From positions 62,001-126,000 of the forward strand of contig JBIINB010000001.1 in assembly GCA_044337705.1 (NCBI GenBank): DNA of 64,000 bases. Reading direction: 5' to 3'. Shown here in pieces: positions 1 through 8,822 of this stretch. The stretch is from JBEISR01 sp044337705. Its GTDB lineage: Bacteria; Planctomycetota; Planctomycetia; Pirellulales; Pirellulaceae. The translations under genes were made by a program, and so were the position numbers. A model generated the notes under the pieces. The model was not told the origin of the DNA. It saw only the letters and a program-made list of their open reading frames with translations, and ran no database searches. Positions within the stretch are counted from its first letter, which is position 1, and every line of letters starts with the position of its first letter.

Positions 1-462
1 GGCGGCTGGTCCAGCAAGGGTCTGGCTCAAGTTCGCCTTGTTCGATCCCAGTCCCCAGAGGGGATCGATCTCACCCTGCTGCCAAGTTGCTGGACCCGAG
101 AAAAGTTGTGGCGCTATGCGATTGATCGGTTTTTCGCGTCGGGGGATTTCGGTATTCCCTGGGACGAACTCGATCCGACCGGATGGACACTCTTCCAGAC
201 TTCGATCCGCCGCGTCTGCTTTCACATCAAACCTGGAAGCAAATGGACCTACCAGCAGTTGGCAACGCACGCAGGCTACCCTAAGGCTGCTAGAGCGGCA
301 GGCAGGGCTATGGCAACCAACCCAATCCCTTTGGTCATTCCATGCCATCGCGTGGTGGGTGCGGGGAGCGCCCTGACCGGTTACTCAGCAGGCGATGGAA
401 TTCCCACCAAGATGTGGCTTCTGGATCATGAACAACGGCTAGATCGAGCTCGACTTTCATGA
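1..462 (+). CDS. ogt: Methylated-DNA--protein-cysteine methyltransferase, 3' part (start outside window)
   Basis: The reading frame is open from base 1, so the start lies to the left; 153 residues are visible. The family transfers a methyl group from O6-methylguanine to its own cysteine in a suicide reaction. The active-site motif PCHRV is present, with the Cys codon at 343-345. The DNA-binding helical part lies before it, including the run RAAGRAMATNP, and a conserved glycine-rich stretch (GYSAGDG) follows. The upstream residues look like the poorly conserved N-terminal domain. An internal TTG at 106 could be mistaken for the start, but the frame continues to the edge. It is convergent with the esterase at 540-1499. 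Family assignment is sure; Ogt versus Ada-C type cannot be decided without the missing end. Confidence 0.93.
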   Translation, partial: GGWSSKGLAQVRLVRSQSPEGIDLTLLPSCWTREKLWRYAIDRFFASGDFGIPWDELDPTGWTLFQTSIRRVCFHIKPGSKWTYQQLATHAGYPKAARAAGRAMATNPIPLVIPCHRVVGAGSALTGYSAGDGIPTKMWLLDHEQRLDRARLS

Positions 463-539
463 CCGACTGGCACCAAAGCAACACTCCACTCTTTTTGAGA
501 TTGCAAAAGCCTACCGGGGAATCGCTCCAGCCTTCCCCA

Positions 540-1499
540 TCATGGGTTGGGTTCTGCCTGGAGATGCTTTGACAGGAACTCGATCGCAGAGTTTCGGCCT
601 TTCGGATGGAGAAAGGTGACCAAGTGCCCTTGGCCTTCGATCGGAATCAATTGGCATTCCACCCCAACTTCCTTGGCCCGCTTCTGGAATCGAACCGACG
701 CATCGAATGGGACCAAAAGATCTTTGGTGCCGTGAAATAATAAGGCCGGTGGGCAGTTGGCATTCAGCCGGTAGATCGGAGAAGCGTTTTTGTAAACCTC
801 CGGCAGCTCTTTCCGCGATCCCCCAAAGACCATCGCAAGGACATTGCTTTGCTCGGGGATGTAAGTCAAATCACTTGGAGCCCCACCTGCAACCAAACAG
901 CGGATCTTGACCGGGTGCGTCTCGGGAGAATCGGTGGCGAGCATCGCCGCCAGCTGCCCACCGGCCGAGTAACCCCACAGCCCCACCCGTTCACAATCGA
1001 CCGACCAATCGCTGGCCCGCTGTGCGGCCCAGGCCAAAGCTTTGCGACAGTCCTCCAGTTGCGCTGGATAGCGATGGTCGGGAGCGAGTCGGTAATTGAT
1101 CGCCAGCACCGCCATGCCGTTTCTTGCCAGCTCCTTGGCATGATCGAGCACATTCCATTTGTCGCCCGAGATCCAGCCTCCTCCGTGGATCATCACCACC
1201 AGTGGTACCACCTTCTCCCCGGATGGCCGGTAGAAGTCGGCCGCCACTTCCTCATCCGCAACTTCATGAAAAACAAGGTCCTTCTGCACTTGCAGTTTGC
1301 TGCGAGGAACAGCAGCAGAGCTTGTCTTCTCCTCGTTGGAATCCGGCGCGACCTTCCCGCCAGCCGATGGCCCCACCTTCCCAGAGGCTTCTTGCGCGCC
1401 AACAGAGCGAAACACCGGTGCCTGCCCCCCGACGGTAAGCACCAAGACGACAAGAGGCCAGAGGCGAAGGGTTCGAGTCATACCGGAGGAGAGCAACAT
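540..1499 (-). CDS. Secreted alpha/beta-hydrolase, esterase/lipase (BD-FAE/HSL-like)
   Basis: A 319-residue protein with an N-terminal hydrophobic export signal (a second Met at residue 7 would give a tidier signal peptide), followed by a low-complexity linker of about 50 residues. The hydrolase core has the oxyanion motif HGGGW, the nucleophile motif GYSAGG, a candidate acid in HGTKD and a candidate catalytic His in EGQGH. These place it with carboxylesterases of the hormone-sensitive-lipase/BD-FAE type, which are common as secreted enzymes in planctomycetes. It presumably hydrolyses carboxylic esters outside the cytoplasm; the substrate cannot be told. It is a single gene, convergent with ogt, with no operon partner. 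Confidence 0.85.
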   Translation of the reverse strand: MLLSSGMTRTLRLWPLVVLVLTVGGQAPVFRSVGAQEASGKVGPSAGGKVAPDSNEEKTSSAAVPRSKLQVQKDLVFHEVADEEVAADFYRPSGEKVVPLVVMIHGGGWISGDKWNVLDHAKELARNGMAVLAINYRLAPDHRYPAQLEDCRKALAWAAQRASDWSVDCERVGLWGYSAGGQLAAMLATDSPETHPVKIRCLVAGGAPSDLTYIPEQSNVLAMVFGGSRKELPEVYKNASPIYRLNANCPPALLFHGTKDLLVPFDASVRFQKRAKEVGVECQLIPIEGQGHLVTFLHPKGRNSAIEFLSKHLQAEPNP

Positions 1500-1685
1500 A
1501 TCTGCAGGTTACCGATCGAAGACGAAGTGATGGTCTGAGCAACCAAATACTTCGTTAGTATAGCGATCGACCAAACGAGCTCCGCCAGTCCACAAGCCCC
1601 TATCTGCGGCAGCGCGGTTTTGGACCGCCAGGCCGAGCGAAGGGCAATGGGACCGATCGGCTGGAGAAAAGAGGCCAGCCCCGCT

Positions 1686-3638
1686 TTACGGATTCGATGC
1701 GGGTGGTTCGATCGCGCGGACTCCTTGAATCCTTCCCTGAGGCACCAAGCCATCCAGATCCACTGGAGCATCCAGAGTGTGCCCCCCGACATTTCCGGCG
1801 CGATCGACCGCTTCGACGCGCAGGTAGACGCTGGGTGGCATCGATGGATCACCGCGAAGGAGGAAACTATCTCTGACCGGCTGATCGGCGGAGACCGTCA
1901 CCCAAGGTCCTTCGGCGGTTGGTCCCATCAAAATCTTGATCGGAAGATCGGTCAGGTACTCGTCCTCTGCCTTGTAGCGGAGCACCAAGGCTCCCGTTTC
2001 ATCTCCAGTACCGAATTGAGCAGACAGAAAGCGTACCGTTGGCCGAGTGGTATCAACCTGGATCCAGACATCAGCCGAATCGCCTGGGGCAGGGCGTCGT
2101 GTCGCCAGACCATGCCCTCCTACCACAACCATTCGGAAGCCGAACAGCCCTTCTTCCAGAACCCGGATCTCCATCGGGCTTTTCTTGTCGGGGTCCTCAC
2201 CCCATTTCTCCCATGTCGCCCCCTGATCCAGCGTCCCCCACAATTCCACCGTGGCGACACCCACGGCGGCATGGGCGCGGAGATCATAGTCGACTTCAAA
2301 GGCGCGCGATGCCACATGGTAGGCGCGATCGGAAAGCACCCGTGAACTGGGGCGATTGGCAACTCCCTTCGCCCCCTCCGGACTTGGCATGGAGGAAGCA
2401 TTCCCGGGGGTAGACCAAGGAGTCGCCGTGGCGATTCCTTGCGGATTCAACTGGGCTTCATTTGCCGGCGCAAACTCAACCATCTCCTTGAAGACAAAGC
2501 GTCCCTCGGGAGTCCTCTCCGTCGGGGCAAAGACTTTGGATGAGTCACCAGCGGGGGAAGGTGGAGTTGCATCCAGGCGAAACATCGATGGACCAAAAGG
2601 GGATACGGAGCCGGTCGTGGGTGCCCCGACTGGCCCTGGAACCACCGCAGGGGGAAATCCAGATGAAGGAGTTCCTGCGACCGCAACTTCCGATTCGGAG
2701 ATTGGAAGGGCAGGGAACGTTATCGCAGCGGCAGCTTCACTTGATTCCTTCGCCTGCACCTGAGGTAGCAACGCGTCGGCTGCTGTTGGCCCGGACGCGA
2801 CCTCAGCAGGGCTGCGCCGCATCAATGCTCCCGTCGCTTCGGCACGTTTGGATGAATCAGCTCCCCAGGAAAGTCCATCGCGAGGATCGGTCAGTCCGTT
2901 TGCGGGCCGCTGTACCACGCGGGTTCGCTGACTTGCCAGAATCCAAGGGCTACCTCCGGCGGCTGTCCTGGGCAACTGCGGGTAACGAAGCACCTCCAAG
3001 AGATTTCCTGCCAAGTCGCGCGCGGTCAACCTTACCCAAATCGACCGCGACTGCGCGGGGATATCCCATTTAGCTTCTCCCTGCCATAGGTTGCCTGATT
3101 CCCCAGAAGGCCCTTCGATCGGAACCGAAATCCAGGCGTCCTCAGGTGCCAGCCGGTATTCCAGCCTTACCGAATCGCAATCGAGATTGGGGTCTTCCAC
3201 GGAAAGGTCGGCTACCATCCTCCCCTGAGAATCGGTATCCAGAAGGACTCGCCCTCGTGGCAACTGGGTATCGACGACCACCTCCATCGTCGCCAATGGC
3301 CTCTTGGCGGAATCTTCCGCCGCACGAACACGGAACAGGAACTCCCCGTCCCCGGGGGCTCGGTACTGAAATGCATGGCGATCTCGCGCCGATTCGTCAA
3401 CGAACCCCCAAGATTTTCCTTGGTCGGTGGAAACTTCCAACCGAAACACCTCTCCGGCGCGCGTCGCATCCGCAACACGAAACGGCAGAGTGAACGAAGA
3501 AGTTCGGCAGTAATAGCTGGCGGGCTCCGGTTCCTCGACAGCCCACAGCAGAGCGCCGGGCTGCAGCGCTAGAAACAAGCTAGCCCAAGCCCGCCTAAAT
3601 CGGGATGGATCGGATCCGGCCAACACGTCTTGAAACAT
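1686..3638 (-). CDS. Large secreted protein with Ig/fibronectin-like segments, unknown function
   Basis: About 650 residues. The ATG at 3638 is preferred over the GTG at 3644 because GGAAG sits five bases before it. The N-terminus carries a hydrophobic segment ending near a WAVEE sequence, consistent with export. Residues about 45-120 and 130-215 read like beta-sandwich modules (for example DLAGN and SVEDPN), a Pro/Ser/Ala-rich linker fills the middle, and two further similar modules follow, one ending VDRAGNVGG. DxAGN phrases are typical of Ig-like repeats in bacterial surface proteins. No catalytic motif is visible. It is probably a periplasmic or surface structural protein. It stands alone, divergent from mnmG across about 355 bp. 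Confidence 0.75.
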   Translation of the reverse strand: MFQDVLAGSDPSRFRRAWASLFLALQPGALLWAVEEPEPASYYCRTSSFTLPFRVADATRAGEVFRLEVSTDQGKSWGFVDESARDRHAFQYRAPGDGEFLFRVRAAEDSAKRPLATMEVVVDTQLPRGRVLLDTDSQGRMVADLSVEDPNLDCDSVRLEYRLAPEDAWISVPIEGPSGESGNLWQGEAKWDIPAQSRSIWVRLTARDLAGNLLEVLRYPQLPRTAAGGSPWILASQRTRVVQRPANGLTDPRDGLSWGADSSKRAEATGALMRRSPAEVASGPTAADALLPQVQAKESSEAAAAITFPALPISESEVAVAGTPSSGFPPAVVPGPVGAPTTGSVSPFGPSMFRLDATPPSPAGDSSKVFAPTERTPEGRFVFKEMVEFAPANEAQLNPQGIATATPWSTPGNASSMPSPEGAKGVANRPSSRVLSDRAYHVASRAFEVDYDLRAHAAVGVATVELWGTLDQGATWEKWGEDPDKKSPMEIRVLEEGLFGFRMVVVGGHGLATRRPAPGDSADVWIQVDTTRPTVRFLSAQFGTGDETGALVLRYKAEDEYLTDLPIKILMGPTAEGPWVTVSADQPVRDSFLLRGDPSMPPSVYLRVEAVDRAGNVGGHTLDAPVDLDGLVPQGRIQGVRAIEPPASNP

Positions 3639-3993
3639 GACCACTTCCTTCCGGTGCGACGATCGGCTGGGTAGGCGACTACTACCAAAGGCGATCCGCG
3701 TCGCTCCTCGATCCCGGTCGCCGCCGCCCCCACCCTGCGTTGCAAGTGTGCCCCAGGATTACCGCCGAAGAATCAAGTCGAAGTTGATGGATTGGCATTT
3801 TGTCGGAAAAGAGGGGCGTTAAAATCGGTGCGACCTCACCGGGATCCTGGCCGCTTGCTGGACAGAGGCCCACCGAGTGACTCGGTGCGACCATGGACCT
3901 GATAATTCAGTTCCATGTAGCGCCTCCGTGAGTTCAACGTTTGCCGCAGGGGTGTGACGGTGGAGTGGGGGCGTTCCTGATTTTGAGGATTCC
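3639..3993. other. Intergenic region between the Ig-like protein and mnmG
   Basis: No convincing gene. It must hold the divergent promoters of its two neighbours. A short perfect hairpin, CACCGAG-TGA-CTCGGTG, lies at 3871-3887 without a T-run, so it is not an obvious terminator. The decamer CGGTGCGACC occurs twice, near 3829 and 3883. The mnmG ribosome site GAGG is at its right end. Confidence 0.5.
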
Positions 3994-5907
3994 ATGATCC
4001 CAGAAGCTGCTTGCCGATATCGTTATGACATCATCGTGGTCGGTGCTGGCCATGCCGGCACAGAAGCCGCCGCTGCCGCCGCTCGCGCTGGAGCCCGCGT
4101 CGCCCTCCTGACGTCGAACCTGGACACCGTGGGGCAGATGAGCTGCAATCCAGCGATTGGGGGTGTCGCTAAGGGACAGATTGTCCGTGAGATCGACGCC
4201 TGCGGCGGATTGATGGGCGAAACGATCGATGCTACTGGACTGCAGTACCGGATGCTGAATCTCAGCAAAGGTCCGGCGATGCACAGCCCCCGTGCTCAAG
4301 CCGACAAACGTCGCTATCAGATCGACATCAAGCATCGGATCGAGCGATGCACTGGCATCGATCTTCGGCAGGAGCTGGTCGAGGGCCTTTGGGTGGAACA
4401 TCTGGAACAAGGGCCGACCGTGCGCGGAGTTCAAGTCCGCGGCGACGCCATCTACCAGGCGGATGCCGTCATTCTGACCACCGGCACGTTTTTACAAGCC
4501 GTGATGCACACAGGGGAAGCAAAGACCGCAGGAGGAAGAGCAGGGGAGGGGACCACAGCAGGGATTAGTCAGTCGCTGAGGTCGCTGGGATTTCGCGTCG
4601 AACGGTTCAAGACCGGTACGCCTCCACGACTCAATGCTCGTACCATCGACTATGATCAGGCGACCATCCAGCCAGGTGACTCCGACCCCAAACCCTTCTC
4701 CTTCCTCAACGACTCGATCGATCGCGAGCAGCTCCCCTGCTGGATCACCCACACAAATCCAGATGTCCACGACCTGATTCGCCAGAATCTGCACCGTGCC
4801 CCGATGTACACAGGGCAGATTCAGTCGCGAGGCCCCCGATACTGCCCGTCCATCGAAGACAAGGTGGTTCGCTTTGCCGACAAGGAAACACACCAGCTGT
4901 TTCTGGAACCAGAGGGTTACGAAACGCTGGAAGTCTACGTCAACGGCATCTCCACCAGCCTGCCACGCGACGTACAGGATCGAGTTTTTCGGATGATCCC
5001 GGCTCTCGCCAAAGCCACCATTCTTCGCTATGGCTATGCCGTCGAATATGACTACTGCCCGCCAGATCAGCTTTTCCCCTGGCTGGAGACAAAAGCGGTC
5101 CACGGTCTCTACTTCGCCGGACAGATCAATGGCACAACCGGCTATGAAGAAGCTGCGGCGCAGGGACTGGTAGCCGGTGCCAGCGCTGCTATTCGACTGC
5201 GAGGGGGAGAAGGGCTGGTGTTTGGACGGGATGAAGCCTACATCGGTGTCCTTATCGACGACCTAGTGACCCGCAGTGTCGATGAACCCTATCGCATGTT
5301 CACCAGCCGTGCCGAACATCGGATGCTGCTGCGTCACGATAACGCCGACCGCCGCTTGACTCCCATAGCCCAAAAACATGGGCTGATTTCCTCTGAACGC
5401 TGGGAGCGCCTGCAGCAAAAATTGGAGCGGGTGGGAAAAGCCGAGCGGCAGTTGGCCGGCCTGCGAGTCGGAGACATCCCAGCCGACAAGTATCTGAAAC
5501 GCCCGGAGGTTCTCTGGAGCGATCTGGTTGGGTTGTTTCCGCAACTTGCCGACGTCCCGCTGGAGGTTGCCGAGCAGGTCGAGAGGGATTGCAAATATTC
5601 GGGCTACGTTTCCCGGCAACAGATCCAGATCGATCGACAGCATCGCATGATGGAAAAACGCATCCCCGTCGATATGGACTACTCCTCCATCACCAGCCTC
5701 CGCAACGAAGCTCGTCAGAAGTTCCAGCAGATTCGCCCTAGAAATCTGGATCAGGCTAGCCGAATCAGCGGGATTACGCCCGCCGACATCGCCTTGGTAC
5801 TGGCCTATGTGGAACACCGGGCCGTCGGGAAAAGAAGCAGCCGAGACGATGCATCTGCTGCGACTGCTCCACCCCCGCACCACCAGTCCTCTTCAGAGGA
5901 TTTGTAA
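3994..5907 (+). CDS. mnmG: tRNA uridine-5-carboxymethylaminomethyl(34) synthesis enzyme MnmG
   Basis: 637 residues, the usual length for MnmG (GidA). With MnmE it adds the (carboxymethyl)aminomethyl group to C5 of U34 in tRNAs such as Lys, Glu and Gln, using FAD, NADH and a folate one-carbon donor. The FAD-binding GAGHAGTEAA motif is at the N-terminus (about residues 15-24), and the family signature SCNPAIGG follows at about 50-57. The MnmE/tRNA-interacting C-terminal helical domain includes the conserved KYSGY stretch. A tail of about 20 residues rich in Ser, Ala and Pro is an unconserved extension. GAGG lies six bases before the ATG. The tRNA-Lys(UUU) gene starts 88 bases downstream on the same strand. 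Confidence 0.97.
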   Translation: MIPEAACRYRYDIIVVGAGHAGTEAAAAAARAGARVALLTSNLDTVGQMSCNPAIGGVAKGQIVREIDACGGLMGETIDATGLQYRMLNLSKGPAMHSPRAQADKRRYQIDIKHRIERCTGIDLRQELVEGLWVEHLEQGPTVRGVQVRGDAIYQADAVILTTGTFLQAVMHTGEAKTAGGRAGEGTTAGISQSLRSLGFRVERFKTGTPPRLNARTIDYDQATIQPGDSDPKPFSFLNDSIDREQLPCWITHTNPDVHDLIRQNLHRAPMYTGQIQSRGPRYCPSIEDKVVRFADKETHQLFLEPEGYETLEVYVNGISTSLPRDVQDRVFRMIPALAKATILRYGYAVEYDYCPPDQLFPWLETKAVHGLYFAGQINGTTGYEEAAAQGLVAGASAAIRLRGGEGLVFGRDEAYIGVLIDDLVTRSVDEPYRMFTSRAEHRMLLRHDNADRRLTPIAQKHGLISSERWERLQQKLERVGKAERQLAGLRVGDIPADKYLKRPEVLWSDLVGLFPQLADVPLEVAEQVERDCKYSGYVSRQQIQIDRQHRMMEKRIPVDMDYSSITSLRNEARQKFQQIRPRNLDQASRISGITPADIALVLAYVEHRAVGKRSSRDDASAATAPPPHHQSSSEDL

Positions 5908-5995
5908 AAAACAGTTGGTGAACCCAGTTGCACAGTTGCCGGTCAATGCTACAGTAGCCAAGACTTCGACGGGTTGTTTCAGCCCGTCCATCCAT

Positions 5996-6068
5996 GAGGG
6001 CGTAGCTCAGTCGGTAGAGCAACGGACTTTTAATCCGTGGGTCGAGGGTTCGAGTCCCTCCGCCCTCA
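5996..6068 (+). tRNA. tRNA-Lys (anticodon UUU)
   Basis: A complete cloverleaf can be read. The acceptor stem GAGGGCG (5996-6002) pairs with CGCCCTC (6061-6067). The D stem is GCTC/GAGC, and the anticodon stem is ACGGA/TCCGT around loop CTTTTAA with anticodon TTT at 6029-6031. The T stem is GAGGG/CCCTC around TTCGAGT, followed by discriminator A at 6068. CCA is not encoded. A T-rich run (about 6069-6074) follows and may help termination. The anticodon class is a known substrate of MnmEG. Confidence 0.97.
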
Positions 6069-6416
6069 TTTTTTCTTGAATCGCGGGACCGAATCCTGAG
6101 CGACCCAAAGGTCTGCTCTAGATATTGGCCTGATTTTTCGGCAATTCTTGTTGCCGTCCATGGCTGATAGTGCTGGGTGTTAGTTTGTGACGCCTGCGTT
6201 ATCCCTAGCGTTTCTTCCTGTTGCTCCAAGAATGCCTGCCGTATCTCCTGTGCCAGATACACCGCCGGCACCCAACGGATCGGCCGGAAAACAAAGCCTC
6301 CTGTTGTGTCGATCGTACCTGCGATTCCGATTTTCCGGATAGGAGCAGGATGGGTTGGGCGAGGCATTGATGACCCCGTAGGCCCGATCGTTCGGGACCA
6401 CCAAGGAACCGCAGCC
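6069..6416. other. Intergenic region after tRNA-Lys
   Basis: It starts with a T-run directly after the tRNA. A plus-strand reading frame extends leftward from the gene at 6417 to about 6177, but an AAGGA ribosome site and an export signal favour the start at 6417. The minus strand also stays open for a long way here and through the tRNA, which I do not believe is a gene. No promoter could be fixed. Confidence 0.45.
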
Positions 6417-7634
6417 ATGACACGTTTCGGTCTATGCAAGAGTCTCCTGGCGATGGGGATCTGGAGCATCCCCTGCCAACAGCTGCCAGCTCAAGGTAGA
6501 CAGGAAATCCTGGAACGGTCAGAAACGCCAAGCCGCAACCCTCAGGGGCAGCTTCCCGGATCCCCCTGGGCGCACCGCGCCAGTCCCTCGCCGCCATCGG
6601 CCAAGTTGCCTCGTTCAGCCAATAGCTCTCCCCCCATCGCGCAGCCACCGACCGACGGAGGACTGCGATTGGAACCCCAGAGCATCGGACCGAGCCCAAA
6701 CGGGTGGCGACCTTACGAACCAGGCAAGCCCTCGGAAGGCCGAGTCGAAGAGCTGCCATCGCCCAAGACGGCAGCCGAGTTCCTTCGCAGTAAGGGGCTT
6801 TCGACGCGATATCTTTCGGCAAGCCCTACACCTTCAGCTGACGACTCATGGAATCGTCTACCTTCCAAAGGCCAAGCCCTGGAACCGTGGGAACGGCTTG
6901 GTACCGGATCCAGCGATCTGGACGACCGCCAGGTTCCTCTGGGCACGCTGGTTTCTCGAGGCCAGCAGGGGATACCCGAAACAGCTTTCTCAGAAAACCC
7001 GCTCCGGCTTCCCACGGAAACAGCCGCCAGCAACCGACTACGCAACATCGATCTTCCATCAAACAGCGGGAGGACAAGTGAGCGGGTCTCCAAACTTCCG
7101 GAGATCGTGATCGACAGTCCCAGCAGCCAAACAGGGAGTTCTCCAGTCCAAGCCAAGGAGGGTGCCTCAAGCCTCCAGCAGACGCTACCCCGCTGGTCTA
7201 AAGCAATCCTGCAGGTTCGAAAAGATCTCGACGCAGGACAGATCGATCGAGCCAGGAAAGCGACCGAGTGGATTTTGACGCATGTGGTTGCGGAGGCAGA
7301 CCGGGAGGCCGAAGAAGCACGACGCTCCGAGTCATGGCGGCGAGGAATGGCCGGACTTAAGAGCTTGGCGGACAAGGAGCCGAGCGATCTCCCGGAAGGA
7401 GAATACGATCGACGTTTGATTGAAGCAGCGGAAGCGATTCTCACCGCTACGGAAGGGCTGTCCGATGCCCCGATGGCGATGGGGCTTTACGCCGACTGCT
7501 GGGAATCGACCGCGCGACGTATGACCAAGACACCGGGAGAAAACCCCCGCTTCTCGCTGGACTGTGCTGCAGTCTTTCGGGAAGTCGCCCAATTGCTACA
7601 GACTTCTTCGGGAATAACGCCCTCCGGGACCTGA
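6417..7634 (+). CDS. Secreted protein of unknown function
   Basis: 405 residues from the ATG at 6417, preceded by AAGGA about nine bases upstream. The first roughly 26 residues form a signal peptide ending near LPAQG. The next 240 residues are rich in Pro, Ser, Gly and Arg and look disordered. The last 140 or so residues are predicted helical with many charged residues (for example the DAGQIDRARKATEW stretch) and could form a small folded domain. No known motif is recognisable. It lies between tRNA-Lys and the propeller protein on the same strand. The codon pattern is like its neighbours, so it is probably a real lineage-specific exported protein. Confidence 0.7.
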   Translation: MTRFGLCKSLLAMGIWSIPCQQLPAQGRQEILERSETPSRNPQGQLPGSPWAHRASPSPPSAKLPRSANSSPPIAQPPTDGGLRLEPQSIGPSPNGWRPYEPGKPSEGRVEELPSPKTAAEFLRSKGLSTRYLSASPTPSADDSWNRLPSKGQALEPWERLGTGSSDLDDRQVPLGTLVSRGQQGIPETAFSENPLRLPTETAASNRLRNIDLPSNSGRTSERVSKLPEIVIDSPSSQTGSSPVQAKEGASSLQQTLPRWSKAILQVRKDLDAGQIDRARKATEWILTHVVAEADREAEEARRSESWRRGMAGLKSLADKEPSDLPEGEYDRRLIEAAEAILTATEGLSDAPMAMGLYADCWESTARRMTKTPGENPRFSLDCAAVFREVAQLLQTSSGITPSGT

Positions 7635-7785
7635 CGGTTTTCCAGATCGGCTCCAGCACTTCAGCACGCTGGAACTGCAACCACACCCCTTTCGCTAATT
7701 CCCACGCCTGCCTTTGGGAAGTACATTAAGGGCACAGAAATTGGGGATCCAGGATTGGGGCTGTGCTGAAGAGGATGCACCTGCG

Positions 7786-8637
7786 ATGGTCAATCATTTG
7801 GGTCGGATCGTGTGCATAGCGTGGATGCTGTGGATCGCCTGGGTCAATCCCCTGCTGGCTCAGGAATCTCCCGCGGCGAAATTAGCACCCTACCCGTTGG
7901 ATGCGGTCGCTGACGAATCGACCATTTGGATTGTCGATCGAAACCTTCCGGGAGTCTGGAAGTCGGTCGATGGGCAACTGGAGATTGCCATCCAGGGCTC
8001 GAAACAGTTCCGACAACCGCTCAACGCGCCGCGTTGCATTGCCCTCGGCCCTGATGGCCAGTTGTTCGTCGGCGACTCGGCCACCCGCGACGTCTACCGA
8101 ATCAGCGGCGAAGGAAAGCCAGAGCCTTTAACTGGGGGAGCCATCGGGATCCCCAACGATCTTGCTTTCGGTCCCGATGGGACATTGTACGTCGCTGATT
8201 TGGAGACTCGGTTTCTCTGGAAGCTTCCACAGGGAGGCACCGCCGAAAAATTTCTGGATTGCAACCCGCGAGGGGTCAGCAGTGATTCCAATGGCAACCT
8301 CTGGATCGTCTCCCAGGGAAAAGATCAGTTGCTCAAGGCAACTCCTGACGGGAAGCTGGAAGTCGTCAACTCCGGTCGCCCCTTCTCGTTCCCAAGCCAA
8401 GTCGCTGTCGATCCGCTAGGAAATGCCTTTGTCGCTGACGGTTACGGAAAGGCGATTTGGAAAATCTCTGTCGGCAGTGCCCCCGACAAAGCCATCGACG
8501 GCCAGGGGCTAGACCACCCTGTAGCCGTTTTTTGGAAAGGGGATCGCCTGGGGATTGTTGATCCGAGAGCGGCTAAGGTATGGGGAGTCACCCCAGATGG
8601 AACACTGGAAAGCTGGATCCAGTTTTCTTCCCCCTGA
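7786..8637 (+). CDS. Secreted NHL/SMP-30-like beta-propeller protein
   Basis: 283 residues from the ATG at 7786, chosen because it is followed at once by a signal peptide (hydrophobic core, then a NPLLAQ cleavage region); an upstream in-frame TTG at 7714 only adds a charged leader. The body is a series of repeats of the type ALGPDGQLFVGD, AFGPDGTLYVAD and VDPLGNAFVADG, each about 40 residues apart. This is the pattern of NHL or SMP-30/gluconolactonase-like six-bladed propellers. Such proteins bind ligands or hydrolyse lactones, but no metal-binding triad can be assigned here. It is probably a periplasmic binding or scaffold protein. Confidence 0.75.
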   Translation: MVNHLGRIVCIAWMLWIAWVNPLLAQESPAAKLAPYPLDAVADESTIWIVDRNLPGVWKSVDGQLEIAIQGSKQFRQPLNAPRCIALGPDGQLFVGDSATRDVYRISGEGKPEPLTGGAIGIPNDLAFGPDGTLYVADLETRFLWKLPQGGTAEKFLDCNPRGVSSDSNGNLWIVSQGKDQLLKATPDGKLEVVNSGRPFSFPSQVAVDPLGNAFVADGYGKAIWKISVGSAPDKAIDGQGLDHPVAVFWKGDRLGIVDPRAAKVWGVTPDGTLESWIQFSSP

Positions 8638-8822
8638 ACTCGGGAATTCTCCCAGGATGGAGCTGTTGTCGTAGACGGTTCAACGCAGGAAACCCTTGGG
8701 AACAAGCGATGGGGATCCAAGGGGAGTGGACAGAATGACGAAAGCTAAGAAGATGAATCGCCTGAGCTTTGCCTGGAGGTTGTCTCCAGGGCTCGCGATG
8801 GAGCGACAGACGATGGTTGTTC

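Noticed and set aside
849..1538. A 229-residue plus-strand frame opposite the esterase gene
   Set aside because: The minus strand has all hydrolase motifs; the plus-strand translation has no pattern and is a shadow of GC-rich codon use.
1620..2345. A 241-residue plus-strand frame opposite the Ig-like gene
   Set aside because: No ribosome site or family pattern; the minus-strand frame has the signal peptide and DxAGN repeats.
3871..3887. Hairpin CACCGAG-TGA-CTCGGTG before mnmG as a terminator or operator
   Set aside because: It has a three-base loop and no T-run, and no regulator is evident; noted only as part of the intergenic entry.
5774..6469. A long minus-strand frame across tRNA-Lys(UUU)
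   Set aside because: Its translation includes GTRTLDPRIKSPLLYRLSYA, the well-known false protein produced by reading a tRNA-Lys gene on the wrong strand; the rest opposes mnmG's end and has no ribosome site.
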